Of a DNA stretch of 64,000 nt, positions 34,686-43,272 are shown piece after piece. The stretch lies in NCBI GenBank assembly GCA_045599185.1, contig JAZRVO010000012.1, forward strand, positions 248,001 through 312,000. Direction: 5' to 3'. Within the stretch, counting starts at the first letter, position 1; each line of letters starts with the position of its first letter. The notes beneath the pieces were generated by a model, which saw only the letters and a list, made by a program, of their open reading frames with translations, was not told where the DNA came from and did no database searches. The position numbers and the translations under genes are program-made. The DNA is from UBA1240 sp045599185 (GTDB lineage: Bacteria; Spirochaetota; Spirochaetia; Treponematales; Treponemataceae).

Positions 34686-36444
34686 AAATCAAAGGAAAAA
34701 GGCAGATTCAAACCGGCTGAATCTGTTTCGTTTTGTAAGGCCGGTACTGCACATTTACATAATGGTTGGCGTCATCAACATAATTTTTGTTGGCCTGGAC
34801 ATGCTTTCGCCGCAGATTACGCGGCTACTGGTGGACGAAGTAATTGGCCGGCAAGATTTTACGCGCCTTAATTTTTTTCTTGGCGGTTTTCTGCTTATTG
34901 GCCTTGGCCGCGCGGTTTTGGGCTATATACGCGAATACAGCTGCGACTGGGCTGGCAGCCAGATAGGCAGCGAACTGCGCAAAGATTTTTTCAGCAAAAT
35001 ACAGGGGCTTTCTGCAAACTTTTTCGACAAAACCAATTCCGGCGAGCTTATGGCGCGCGTGAAAGACGACGTTGACAGCATCTGGGAAATTTTTACCTAC
35101 ATCGGAATGCTTTTGGGCGAAATTGCGGTTCACGTAACTTTCGTTCTGTTTTCCATGTTCAGAATGAACTGGCGGCTTTCAATTCTTCCGGCAGTGGGAA
35201 TGATTTTCTGCGGTTTTATTTCGCTTAAAATGGGTTCAAAACTTGACCCGATTTACGGCCAGATTGCCGAAGAAAATTCGCTTTTGAACAATGTTGCACA
35301 GGAAAACCTTGCCGGAATGCGTACCGTAAAGTCGTTCCTGAAAGAACAGTACGAAATTGCCAAATTCAGAAAGCACAACCACAATTACTACGAACTGAAC
35401 TATAAGCAGTCTAAGGTTTTTGTAAAGTTTCATCCGGTTTTGCAGCTGGTGCGCTACCTTGTACCGGTTCTGGTTGTGGTGCAGGGCGGCATTTACGCCA
35501 TAAACGACAGCATTTCTTTAGGCGAATTGAGTGCATTCGTTCAGTATTCCATGAACATTGTGTGGCCTATGGAAATGCTCGGCTGGCTTACCGGCGGCTT
35601 AACCCGCGGCCTTGCAAGCGTTAAGCGCATTGACAGAATTTACGCGGAAGTGCCGCAGATTACTGACGACGCAGAAAAAATTGCTGCCTGCGGCGCTTTT
35701 GCAAAGGGTCAGCCGGTTTTGGGGCAAATTGATTTTGAAAACGTAAGTTTTAAGGCTGAAAACGGCAAGGACATTTTGCAGAACGTCAGTTTTTCTGTAA
35801 AGCCCGGCGAAACTTTGGGCATAATGGGCGCAACCGGCAGCGGTAAAACCACAATCATCAATCTGCTTAAGCGAATGTACAACGTTTCGGGCGGCTGCAT
35901 AAAAATTGACGGCGTGGACATTACCCAAATTCCTCTGTCAGTTTTGCGCAGGAACATTGCTACCGTAATGCAGGACGTTTTTCTTTTCAGCGAAAGCATA
36001 AATTCAAACCTTAAGCTTGGCGAAAAAATGAATTTGAAAGACGAAGCAATTGAAAAGGCTTTGGAAGATTCTGCGGCGAAAGAATTTGTAGACCGTATGG
36101 ACGAAAAGGGCGAAACGGTTATTGGTGAACGCGGCGTAGGCTTAAGCGGCGGCCAGAAGCAGCGTTTGACGATTGCCCGCGCCTTAAGCCGCACTGCGCC
36201 GGTACTGGTTTTTGACGATTCGACTTCGGCACTGGACACTGAAACGGAAAAACAGATTCAGCAGATGCTGAAGGAAAAAAACGGCATGACCAAAATTATT
36301 ATTGCCCACCGCATAAGCGCGGTAAAAAACGCGGACAATATTCTGGTTTTGCAGGACGGAAAAATTGCAGAGCAGGGTACGCACGCAGAACTTTTGGCCA
36401 GAAACGGACTTTATACCCAGACATGGCAGGTTCAGCAGGGTTGA
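34669..36444 (+). CDS. Heterodimeric ABC exporter, subunit with degenerate ATP site
   Basis: Half-transporter of 591 residues: six membrane helices then an ATPase domain, type IV exporter fold like BmrC/LmrC/TM287. Walker A GATGSGKT, Q-loop region VMQDVFLFSES, signature LSGGQKQRLTIARAL, Walker B VLVFDDSTSALD and a His-switch IIAHRIS. The catalytic Glu after Walker B is replaced by Asp517, the usual mark of the non-hydrolysing site in heterodimeric exporters. It is paired with the next gene, 48 nt downstream, which has the intact Glu. Drug or lipid export is likely; the substrate is unknown. Confidence 0.92.
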   Translation: MNTDIENQRKKADSNRLNLFRFVRPVLHIYIMVGVINIIFVGLDMLSPQITRLLVDEVIGRQDFTRLNFFLGGFLLIGLGRAVLGYIREYSCDWAGSQIGSELRKDFFSKIQGLSANFFDKTNSGELMARVKDDVDSIWEIFTYIGMLLGEIAVHVTFVLFSMFRMNWRLSILPAVGMIFCGFISLKMGSKLDPIYGQIAEENSLLNNVAQENLAGMRTVKSFLKEQYEIAKFRKHNHNYYELNYKQSKVFVKFHPVLQLVRYLVPVLVVVQGGIYAINDSISLGELSAFVQYSMNIVWPMEMLGWLTGGLTRGLASVKRIDRIYAEVPQITDDAEKIAACGAFAKGQPVLGQIDFENVSFKAENGKDILQNVSFSVKPGETLGIMGATGSGKTTIINLLKRMYNVSGGCIKIDGVDITQIPLSVLRRNIATVMQDVFLFSESINSNLKLGEKMNLKDEAIEKALEDSAAKEFVDRMDEKGETVIGERGVGLSGGQKQRLTIARALSRTAPVLVFDDSTSALDTETEKQIQQMLKEKNGMTKIIIAHRISAVKNADNILVLQDGKIAEQGTHAELLARNGLYTQTWQVQQG

Positions 36445-36492
36445 TTATTAAGGCTGTTTTTTTCGCCTGTTTTATTTTTTAGAAGGAATTTT

Positions 36493-38292
36493 ATGGTTAA
36501 TTCATACAAAGAAGATGAAAACTTAAAGGAAGTTTCCAAAATCCGTACGGTACTGCGGCTTTTAAGTTATCTTTTAAAATACAAAGGCAAAATACTTGTT
36601 GTGTTTCTGCTTATTGGTTTTGGCACTTTTGTTGGTCTTGTAGACCCGCTTTTTATGGAACGGGGAATAGACACCTACATTGCGGCCAAAAACCTGACGG
36701 GCTTTTTGTGGCTTATGGGCATTTGTGCTGGGCTTAACGTTCTGCGCGTTTTTTCAATTAAGGCGCGAATGCTTATAATGTCAAAACTTACCAACCGGGT
36801 AATTGAAGAAATTCGCGACGAGCTTTACGTACACATTCAAAAGCTTGACCTGAGTTTTTTCGATTCCCGGCCTTCCGGTAAAATTCTTGCACGCATTGTT
36901 GGCGACACAAACGCCCTTAAGGACGTGCTGGAAAATGCAATTACAAACCTTATACCGAATTTTGTAACGGTAATTGCGGTTGTGGTAATTATGGTAAGCA
37001 AAAATGCCCGGCTTGCGGCTGCAAGTTTGTTCGGGCTGCCGGTTTTAATAATTGGCGTAACCATTGTTTCGCGCAAGGCACACAAATACTGGCAGCTTAA
37101 CAGCAAGAAAAATTCAAACTTAAGTGCCTTTATAAATGAAGATTTGTCGGGCATTAAGGTTGTGCAGGGTTTTACTGCCGAAAACGAAACTGACCAGACT
37201 TTTAAAGGCCTTGTTAAAGAGTGCCGGAATGCGTTTTTAATGGCGGTACGCTGGGCGGATTCAAACTTTGCAATTATTGATTTTTCTTGGGGGCTTTGCA
37301 TTTTTGCCCTTTACTGCTTTGGCATAAAGGTTCTTGGCGTTGAAAACGTAAGCGTGGGCACTTTTATTGCCTTCGGCACTTACATCGGCATGTTCTGGCA
37401 GCCTATCAATTCGCTAAGCCAGTTTTACAACCAGCTTATTACTGCAATTGCAAAGGCAGAACGCATTTTTGAAATTCTGGACACCGAGCCGAAAATTGTA
37501 AATGCACCGGACGCAAAGGATTTGGGCACTATTAAAGGCAGCGTTGAATTTGAAAACGTTACTTTCGGTTACGAAGGTGTAAACCCTGTAACCGGCGCTG
37601 TGGTAAAATCGGCAAAAAATGTTTTGCAAAATACCTGTTTTTCAGTAAAGGCAGGAGAAACCATTGCCCTTGTTGGACCAACCGGTGCCGGAAAATCGAC
37701 AATCGTAAATCTTTTAAGCCGCTTTTACGACATTCAGGCCGGTTCAATTTTGATTGACGGTCAGAACATTAAGGACGTAACGATTGAAAGCCTGCGCCGG
37801 CAAATGGGCATCATGACGCAGGACAATTACATTTTTTCAGGCACTATACGTGACAACATTCTGTACGGCAAGCTTGATGCAACGGAAGAAGAAGTTTTGC
37901 AGGCTGCAAAGGCGGTGCACGCCCACGACTTTATTGAAAACCTTAAGGACGGCTACGACACGGTTCTTACTTCCCGGGGCGGCGAATTGTCCAACGGGCA
38001 GCGTCAGCTGCTGGCTTTTGCCCGTACAATGATTTCCATGCCGAAGATTCTGATTCTGGACGAAGCCACAAGCAGCATTGATACCCAGACCGAAAAGCTG
38101 GTGCAGCAGGGCATAAGCGAACTTTTAAAAGGCCGCACTTCCTTTGTAATTGCCCACAGGCTTTCTACAATTCAGAATGCAGACCGGATTTTTGTTGTAG
38201 ATAAAGGCGGCATTCTTGAAAGCGGCACGCCGGCAGAACTTTTGGCAAGAAAGGGCGAATATTACAGGCTAATTCAGGCCAGCGCAAGCTGA
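36493..38292 (+). CDS. Heterodimeric ABC exporter, catalytic subunit
   Basis: Half-transporter of 599 residues, partner of the preceding gene. The N-terminal six-helix domain is followed by an ATPase with Walker A GPTGAGKST, Q-loop MTQDNYIFSGT, Walker B ILILDEATSSID with catalytic Glu524, and His-switch VIAHRLST. Its signature reads LSNGQRQLLAFAR rather than LSGGQ, the deviation seen in BmrD/TM288-type subunits; combined with Asp517 of the partner it defines one degenerate and one active ATP site. AGAAGGAA precedes the ATG. This is the last gene of the unit. Confidence 0.93.
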   Translation: MVNSYKEDENLKEVSKIRTVLRLLSYLLKYKGKILVVFLLIGFGTFVGLVDPLFMERGIDTYIAAKNLTGFLWLMGICAGLNVLRVFSIKARMLIMSKLTNRVIEEIRDELYVHIQKLDLSFFDSRPSGKILARIVGDTNALKDVLENAITNLIPNFVTVIAVVVIMVSKNARLAAASLFGLPVLIIGVTIVSRKAHKYWQLNSKKNSNLSAFINEDLSGIKVVQGFTAENETDQTFKGLVKECRNAFLMAVRWADSNFAIIDFSWGLCIFALYCFGIKVLGVENVSVGTFIAFGTYIGMFWQPINSLSQFYNQLITAIAKAERIFEILDTEPKIVNAPDAKDLGTIKGSVEFENVTFGYEGVNPVTGAVVKSAKNVLQNTCFSVKAGETIALVGPTGAGKSTIVNLLSRFYDIQAGSILIDGQNIKDVTIESLRRQMGIMTQDNYIFSGTIRDNILYGKLDATEEEVLQAAKAVHAHDFIENLKDGYDTVLTSRGGELSNGQRQLLAFARTMISMPKILILDEATSSIDTQTEKLVQQGISELLKGRTSFVIAHRLSTIQNADRIFVVDKGGILESGTPAELLARKGEYYRLIQASAS

Positions 38293-38446
38293 AAAAAGTG
38301 CAGGTGAAGGTACTGGTGCAGGCTGAAAAATTTTGCAGCGCAGGCGGCAGTGGTCATGTTTTTTGGGGGTTGGTACAGCAAAAACTGAAAGCAAAAGGTA
38401 CGTGCCGCATCTGCAATTTTTTATTTGCGTAAAAACTTATAAAAAC

Positions 38447-38599
38447 AGTCTGAATGTCGATTAAAAAAATACAAAAGAAGCAACCTTCAGGCAGTCTCTG
38501 CTTCGAAAAAAAGACTTGTGCATGGGCACGGCGTATTTTTTTCGTGTCCGTGCCTGTGCTAGCGGTTGCTTTTTATAAAATCATCCTACATTTTTCAGT
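38447..38599 (-). repeat. Nested-hairpin repeat element, copy 2
   Basis: Core 38504-38557 matches the reverse complement of the copy at 28995-29176 over about 55 bp, with one substitution and one T-run length difference. Its outer stem is AAGCAACC (38478-38485) with GGTTGCTT (38564-38571): different bases from copy 1, but again fully paired. Degenerate outer arms run to about 38447 and 38599, starting CTGAATGT as in the copy-1 arms. The gap 38293-38799 holds this element and a terminator, nothing else recognised. Confidence 0.75.
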
Positions 38600-38635
38600 T
38601 AAATATTTAAAACTTGAAGTTTGGACTAATAAAAT

Positions 38636-38696
38636 AAAAAGGCGGCAAATCCTTAAAGGTGAGTTTCTTCATCTAAAAGGTTTTGCCGCCTTTTTT
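38636..38696. terminator. Bidirectional terminator between the ABC exporter and birA
   Basis: AAAAAGGCGGCAAA (38636-38649) pairs with TTTTGCCGCCTTTTTT (38681-38696) across a 31-nt loop. A-run and T-run on both sides suit the two convergent units. Confidence 0.75.
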
Positions 38697-38799
38697 GCGT
38701 ATCATCCCAAGTAACAAACATGTTTCGGAATCTGCTTGCGTGGCTGGCGAATTTGCTTTATTCGTTTGCTTAAAGATTCTGCAATTTCTGTTTTATGCC

Positions 38800-39633
38800 T
38801 TACCGGGGTTTTACGCTTATTTCGCCGCTGTTCAGCGCTGTCAGGGTGCCGTCTTCTTTCTGCACAATAAGTTCCGCATCCGCAGAAATGTCTACGGTCT
38901 TGGCAAAATAATTGCCGCCTGGGGCTATAACTTCTACGTTTTTGCCCAGTACAATTGATTTTTCCCTGTATTCGCTCATAACTTCTTCAAATGCAGAAGG
39001 TTCGTAGCATTCAAACAGCCGGTTTAAAATTTCTGCGGCCAAAACCAGCCTGAAGTCTTTCTGGCCGTTTTCGCCCAAAGTTTTTTCTGCGTTTTCTGCA
39101 CCAAACAGCGAGCCTGCCTTGTTCTGTATTTCTTCTGGAAAACTGGCCGTAGAAATGTTTACGCCGATGCCGATGATTATGGTTTTAAGTCCTTCTTCCG
39201 GCAGTGCCACGCCTTCGCACAAAATTCCGCAAACTTTTTGCCCGTTAAGGTACAAATCATTTACCCATTTTATGCCCAAATCAATGGCGCAAAGTTTTTT
39301 TACGGCGCGTTCAACGGCAACGGCGGCGGCGGCTGTAAAAAGTGCCGGTTTTGTAATCTGTTCTTCGGCTTTGTACAAAAGGCTTAAATAAATGCCGGTC
39401 TGGCTTGGCGAATAAAAACTGCGCCCAAGGCGGCCGCGGCCGTTTGTCTGGCTTGCGGCAATTGCAGCACTTGCGTGCGGTGCGCCATTGTTTGCGGCAG
39501 TTTTTAAATAATTGTTGGTAGAATCAATCTGGTCAAAAAGCGCAATTTGGCCTTTGCAGGCCAGTGCGCCGCCGCGCAGCAGGCTTTCAATTAGGGCAGT
39601 GCAGGCGGCGTTATTCTGGCTGAAATTCTGCAT
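38800..39633 (-). CDS. birA: Biotin--[acetyl-CoA-carboxylase] ligase
   Basis: Attaches biotin to carboxylase carrier proteins. It has 277 residues without the N-terminal helix-turn-helix of E. coli BirA, so it is a group I ligase and not a repressor. Seen: FDQIDSTNNYLK near the N-terminus, the ATP/biotin loop QTNGRGRLGRSFYSP (GRGRxGR) and the catalytic-domain KWVNDLYLNGQKVCGILCEG. The start codon shares bases with the luxS stop (TAATG), so it is translationally coupled to luxS. Confidence 0.95.
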   Translation of the reverse strand: MQNFSQNNAACTALIESLLRGGALACKGQIALFDQIDSTNNYLKTAANNGAPHASAAIAASQTNGRGRLGRSFYSPSQTGIYLSLLYKAEEQITKPALFTAAAAVAVERAVKKLCAIDLGIKWVNDLYLNGQKVCGILCEGVALPEEGLKTIIIGIGVNISTASFPEEIQNKAGSLFGAENAEKTLGENGQKDFRLVLAAEILNRLFECYEPSAFEEVMSEYREKSIVLGKNVEVIAPGGNYFAKTVDISADAELIVQKEDGTLTALNSGEISVKPR

Positions 39634-40118
39634 TACAGTTTTTTGGTTTCGCTAAAGGCATCGTAGCCTTTTCTGTCAATTCCGCTTACCCAGTTTGCTG
39701 CGTATTTTTTTGCGTCTTCAAGGTTGTGGTCGCGGTAGTTTCCGCATTCGGCTTCGGTTACGGCCGGAATTTCCTTGTCCCATACGGCAACTTTTTTAAG
39801 CACGTTGTAAATGTGGCGTGCGCAGTATTCTTCGTCGTGATCGCCAAAAATGGTAAAATAAAAACCTGTTCGGCAGCCCATTGGCGAAAGGTCAATTACG
39901 CCTTCCATTTCGTCACGGATGTATTCTGCAATCAGGTGTTCCAGCGTGTGAATTCCGCCGGTTGTCATAAAGTCTTTGTTTGGCTGGCAAAAACGAATGT
40001 CGTATTTTGTTACTACGTCGCCTTTGGGACCTGTTTTTTTGCCTGCAATGCGCACAAATGGTGCAATTACTTTTGTGTGGTCAAGGTTAAAGCTGTCAAC
40101 ATTGTATTTTTTTTCCAT
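39633..40118 (-). CDS. luxS: S-ribosylhomocysteine lyase (LuxS)
   Basis: Cleaves S-ribosylhomocysteine to homocysteine and DPD, the AI-2 precursor. It has 161 residues. The metal-binding HTLEH motif, the preceding substrate-loop region, and MGCRTGFYFTIFG with the catalytic Cys are intact. GGAAGGAG precedes the ATG. It lies between mtnN and birA on the minus strand, giving the two consecutive enzymes that detoxify S-adenosylhomocysteine. Confidence 0.98.
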   Translation of the reverse strand: MEKKYNVDSFNLDHTKVIAPFVRIAGKKTGPKGDVVTKYDIRFCQPNKDFMTTGGIHTLEHLIAEYIRDEMEGVIDLSPMGCRTGFYFTIFGDHDEEYCARHIYNVLKKVAVWDKEIPAVTEAECGNYRDHNLEDAKKYAANWVSGIDRKGYDAFSETKKL

Positions 40119-40194
40119 AAAATGCTCCTTCCGTTTGTATGGTTTTTCCAGTGGTTCAGCTGAATGTAAAAGTTTTTAAGGTTTTTCAATTTTT

Positions 40195-40890
40195 TCAGTT
40201 TGCCATAAGGGCAAGCATGTTTTCTACCACAAAACCGCTTATTTCGGCGGCTTTTTCTTCGTGGTAAACTTCTTGGGTGTTTTCGGCCATGTCGCTTATG
40301 CAGCGCAAAACCAGATACGGCGTTTTGTTAAGGTAGCAAACCTGTGCAATTGCCGCGCCTTCCATTTCTACGCAGGCTGGCTGGCATACTTTAATAATCT
40401 GTTCTTTCATTTCTGCTGAATTTACAAAAACGTCGCCGCTTGCAATTCTTCCGGCAATCATTTTTTTGCCAAAACTGGCTTTCTCAAAGGCTTTCTGGGC
40501 AAGGTCAGCAAGTTCCTTGTCGGCAGCAAATGTAAGCACGTCAAGGCCGGGTATCTGGCATGGCGGGTATCCGAATTCGGTTGTGTTAAAATCGTGCTGA
40601 ACGGCATCGGTAGAAACTACCATGTCAAAGATTGAAAGGCGCTTGTCAAGTCCTCCTGCAACGCCTGTGTTTATAAGGTGGGTTATTCCAAACTGAGTAA
40701 TCAGAAGGGTTGCGCACATTGCGGCGTTAACCTTGCCAATTCCGCTCTGCACAACAACCACGTTCGTTCCGTGCAAAGTTCCGCTGTAAAATGCAAGCCC
40801 GGCAATTTTTGTGCACTGGCTGTTTTCAATTTTTCTGCAAAGCGATTCAACTTCAACCGCCATTGCACCGATTATTCCTATTTTGTTCAT
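40195..40890 (-). CDS. mtnN: 5'-Methylthioadenosine/S-adenosylhomocysteine nucleosidase
   Basis: Removes adenine from SAH and MTA, supplying the substrate for LuxS. It has 231 residues, the same size as the E. coli enzyme. N-terminal MNKIGIIGAMAVEVESL with the catalytic-site Glu, LINTGVAGGLDKRLSI, CVEMEGAAIAQVCY with the nucleoside-binding Met-Glu, and RCISDMAE with the catalytic Asp are all present. A TATAAT-like box and AAGG lie upstream on the minus strand. It probably heads the mtnN-luxS-birA transcription unit; the mtnN-luxS gap is 76 nt without a clear terminator. Confidence 0.97.
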   Translation of the reverse strand: MNKIGIIGAMAVEVESLCRKIENSQCTKIAGLAFYSGTLHGTNVVVVQSGIGKVNAAMCATLLITQFGITHLINTGVAGGLDKRLSIFDMVVSTDAVQHDFNTTEFGYPPCQIPGLDVLTFAADKELADLAQKAFEKASFGKKMIAGRIASGDVFVNSAEMKEQIIKVCQPACVEMEGAAIAQVCYLNKTPYLVLRCISDMAENTQEVYHEEKAAEISGFVVENMLALMAN

Positions 40891-41098
40891 ATTTTAAACC
40901 TTGAAGATATAAGTTTTGCCATATTATATAGAAGAAAACTGAAAATGAACAGCATTTTGCACAAAGACGAAGGCTTTTGGTTTGTATGCAGAGAATGCTA
41001 AATTTATATACGGCTTTGTATGCAATGTTAAACAAAGCAGAATTTGTTAAAAAATGTACAATTTTGCAAAGAAGTGTAAGAAACCGCAAAGAATGTTA

Positions 41099-41127
41099 TT
41101 GACAGGTTTAAAACAGTAATGTATATT
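41099..41127 (+). promoter_or_regulatory. Near-consensus promoter of the candidate small RNA
   Basis: Perfect TTGACA at 41099-41104, 17-bp spacer, TATATT at 41122-41127. The predicted start is about 41134. No ORF with a ribosome site begins in the following 290 nt. Confidence 0.75.
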
Positions 41128-41133
41128 AATGTC

Positions 41134-41298
41134 AACAAACAGCAATACCAGAAAAAAGACCGTGTTTTTCTTTCCTCCTTTGCGGTCTTTTTTCTTTTTA
41201 AATGCAGTTTGCAGGTTCCTAACCAAAACCTGCAATAATTCCTCCTTTTTTTTGTACCGGCGTTCAATTTCTCCTTTGTGAACGTCGGTTTTTTTTTC
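41134..41298 (+). ncRNA. Candidate small RNA with three hairpins and CUCC motifs
   Basis: Hairpin 1: AAAAAAGACCG (41152-41162) with CGGTCTTTTTT (41183-41193), 20-nt loop containing TTTCCTCCTTT. Hairpin 2: TTGCAGGTT with AACCTGCAA (41209-41235), followed by single-stranded TTCCTCCTTTT. Hairpin 3: ACCGGCGTTCA (41256-41266) with TGAACGTCGGT (41279-41289), loop ATTTCTCCTTTG, then a run of T as terminator. Three unpaired CUCC-bearing segments could base-pair with ribosome-binding sites. A separate promoter for the next gene follows at 41355, so this is a self-contained unit. It does not match any named RNA that I recognise. Confidence 0.6.
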
Positions 41299-41354
41299 CG
41301 GTTTTCCTTTTTATTTTTTTCCTGAAATTTTAAACGGTTTTTCAATTTTTCAAT

Positions 41355-41383
41355 TTGACAGTTCAAGACGGCTAAAGTAACTT
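41355..41383 (+). promoter_or_regulatory. Promoter of the YugP-like gene
   Basis: Perfect TTGACA at 41355-41360, 17-bp spacer, TAACTT at 41378-41383. It lies just after the terminator of the candidate small RNA. A small GGC-gtttt-GCC hairpin (about 41392-41405) sits in the short leader. Confidence 0.55.
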
Positions 41384-41430
41384 TTAAGGAAAGGCGTTTT
41401 GCCTTTTTAATTTTTTCAAATGAGGCCTTT

Positions 41431-42117
41431 ATGTATTTGGACCAATACTATTTGATTTTAGTTTTACCCACAATTCTGCTTTCTGGTCTTGCCCAAATTA
41501 TGGTTAAATCTACTTTTGCAAAATATTCAAACCAGGCAAGCAAAAAGGGCATAAGCGGCGCACAGGCTGCACAGCTTTTAATGCGTGCAAACAACATTAC
41601 AAACGTCAGCATTGAACGCGTAGCTGGTCAGCTTACTGATCATTATTCGCCTACGGAACACGTGCTCCGTCTTTCTGAACCGGTGTACGGTCATACTTCC
41701 ATTGCAGCGGTTGGTGTTGCCGCCCATGAAACCGGCCACGCAATTCAGCATGATGTTGGCTACGCCCCGTTGTGGCTGCGCAGTACGCTGGTGCCGGTTG
41801 CAAACATCGGGTCGCAGTTTGGACCGGTTCTGGCAATTGCCGGGCTGCTTTTAAGTTTCGGCGTTTTAATAGACATTGGGCTTGTTCTTTTTGCGGCTTC
41901 GGTGGCTTTTTACGTGGTAACATTGCCGGTTGAATTTAATGCGTCCCACCGGGCAATTAAAATTTTACGTTCAACGGGTTCTTTGGACGAGGAAGAGCTT
42001 AGGGGCGTTAAAAAGGTTTTAACCGCCGCCGCAATGACTTACGTTGCTTCGGCATTAACGGCAATTGCTTCTTTTTTGCGTCTTGTACTTATTACGCGCA
42101 ACAGGCGCAACGATTAG
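41431..42117 (+). CDS. yugP: Neutral zinc metallopeptidase, YugP family
   Basis: Membrane-associated protein of 228 residues. It has an N-terminal hydrophobic segment, then the zinc motif HETGH in GVAAHETGHAIQHDVGYAPL, followed by two hydrophobic helices and a further helix at the C-terminus, the layout of YugP-type (peptidase membrane zinc) proteins. Substrate and role are not established for the family. The ribosome site is modest (GAGG). It stands alone, with its own promoter, next to another metallopeptidase gene. Confidence 0.9.
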   Translation: MYLDQYYLILVLPTILLSGLAQIMVKSTFAKYSNQASKKGISGAQAAQLLMRANNITNVSIERVAGQLTDHYSPTEHVLRLSEPVYGHTSIAAVGVAAHETGHAIQHDVGYAPLWLRSTLVPVANIGSQFGPVLAIAGLLLSFGVLIDIGLVLFAASVAFYVVTLPVEFNASHRAIKILRSTGSLDEEELRGVKKVLTAAAMTYVASALTAIASFLRLVLITRNRRND

Positions 42118-42205
42118 GTGGAATGTTTTTGCAAACGGAAATTTCAGAATCATCATTTTTAGAGATTTTAAAAGAATTTTTGTAGCTTAATTACTTTTGC
42201 TTTGT

Positions 42206-42258
42206 TATAATTTTACAACATTTTTACAATGCGTAACTGAATACAGCGCATTGTTTTT
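42206..42258 (+). promoter_or_regulatory. Consensus -10 box followed by a terminator-like hairpin ahead of the M48 gene
   Basis: TATAAT at 42206-42211 puts the start near 42218. Only eight bases later ACAATGCG (42226-42233) pairs perfectly with CGCATTGT (42247-42254), followed by TTTT. The hairpin is the first thing transcribed, so it may protect the 5' end or attenuate the gene. Confidence 0.5.
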
Positions 42259-42285
42259 AGATTTTTCCTTTTGTGGGAGGTTTTT

Positions 42286-43074
42286 ATGAAGAAAATTGCT
42301 GGAGTTTTGGCTCTGTGCTTTTGTATTCCGTTTTTTTGTTCAGCTTTCAGCAAGGTAGAAAGTACTGGCAAAAAGGCTTTAATTTTGATGAGTTTGTCTG
42401 AAGAACAGCAGCTTGGCCGAGAATCTTACGCAGAAATTCTTAGGGAAAGCAAGCTTTCGACAAATAAAGAATACAATGAACGCCTGAACAATGTTGCTTC
42501 TCGCCTTATTTCGGCAATTGGCAACGAAGCCCCGGTTGGCACTGTATGGGAATACCACGTGATTGAAGAAGACGTTGTAAACGCCTTTGCCCTGCCGGGC
42601 GGTCAGTTTGCGGTTTATACGGGCTTAATGGCAATTGCCAATGATGACGAGCTTGCTTATGTTGTTGGCCACGAACTGAGCCATGTTACCGCACGCCACG
42701 GTGCCCAGCGCATGTCTCAGCAGGCTGTAATTTCTGTTGCAGGCCAGCTGGCACAGGGCATGTTTAACAGTTCTACCAAGCAGCAGATTTTTGCCATTGC
42801 TTACGGTTTGGGCGCAGAAGTTGGTGCAACCCTGCCTTTTAGCCGCAGCAACGAACTTGAAGCTGACGACGTGGGAAGCCGGTACGCAGCCCAGGCCGGT
42901 TACAACCCGGACGGCGGTATTACAATGATTGACAAGCTTGCAGCAGCAAGCGGCGGTAATGCCAATGCCAGCGACTGGCTTTCTACCCACCCGGCAGACA
43001 GCAAGCGCAAGGCACAGCTGCAAAGCCTTTATTCGCGCAACAAGGCGCTTTACGATAAGGCAGTTAAAAAATAA
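42286..43074 (+). CDS. M48-family metallopeptidase, exported
   Basis: Secreted or periplasmic zinc protease of 262 residues from the ATG at 42286 (GGGAGG upstream). The signal peptide MKKIAGVLALCFCIPFFCSA is followed by a mature domain with FALPGGQFAVYTGLM, the catalytic HELSHVTARHG (HExxH) and NELEADDVGSRYAAQAGY carrying the third zinc ligand Glu. This matches LoiP/BepA-type M48C peptidases involved in envelope protein quality control. The Cys near the end of the signal does not form a standard lipobox, so lipidation is unlikely. A terminator follows. Confidence 0.93.
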   Translation: MKKIAGVLALCFCIPFFCSAFSKVESTGKKALILMSLSEEQQLGRESYAEILRESKLSTNKEYNERLNNVASRLISAIGNEAPVGTVWEYHVIEEDVVNAFALPGGQFAVYTGLMAIANDDELAYVVGHELSHVTARHGAQRMSQQAVISVAGQLAQGMFNSSTKQQIFAIAYGLGAEVGATLPFSRSNELEADDVGSRYAAQAGYNPDGGITMIDKLAAASGGNANASDWLSTHPADSKRKAQLQSLYSRNKALYDKAVKK

Positions 43075-43128
43075 TTAAATGATTTTTAAAGAATTCAATT
43101 TTAATGCTGACGCAAATTGAACTTTTAT

Positions 43129-43165
43129 AAGGCCGGAAGCTGGTATAAGTTTTCCGGCTTTTTTT
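43129..43165 (+). terminator. Terminator after the M48 gene
   Basis: GCCGGAA pairs with TTCCGGC, flanked by A on the left and a run of T on the right. Confidence 0.8.
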
Positions 43166-43234
43166 TATGCACACGAAAGTACAGTAAAGGAATTTACAAT
43201 GTGTATTTATTTTGACAAAAATCAAAAAAATGTC

Positions 43235-43263
43235 TTTTCAAAAAAGCCGTAATTTGTTACACT
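43235..43263 (+). promoter_or_regulatory. Candidate promoter of the ECF S component
   Basis: TTTTCA, 17-bp spacer, TACACT, nine bases before the ATG at 43273. No ribosome site lies between, suggesting a leaderless or near-leaderless mRNA. A TTGACA at 43212 is an alternative -35 for a different start. Confidence 0.4.
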
Positions 43264-43272
43264 TGCCGTATT

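Noticed and set aside
38454..38714. 86-codon open frame between the ABC exporter and birA
   Set aside because: It runs through the repeat element and the terminator hairpin; no ribosome site and no recognisable protein pattern.
41028..41366. 112-codon open frame on the minus strand, Lys rich
   Set aside because: It is the complement of the poly-pyrimidine small-RNA hairpins; the AAAGGAGG stretches are complements of the CUCC motifs, not ribosome sites with genes behind them.
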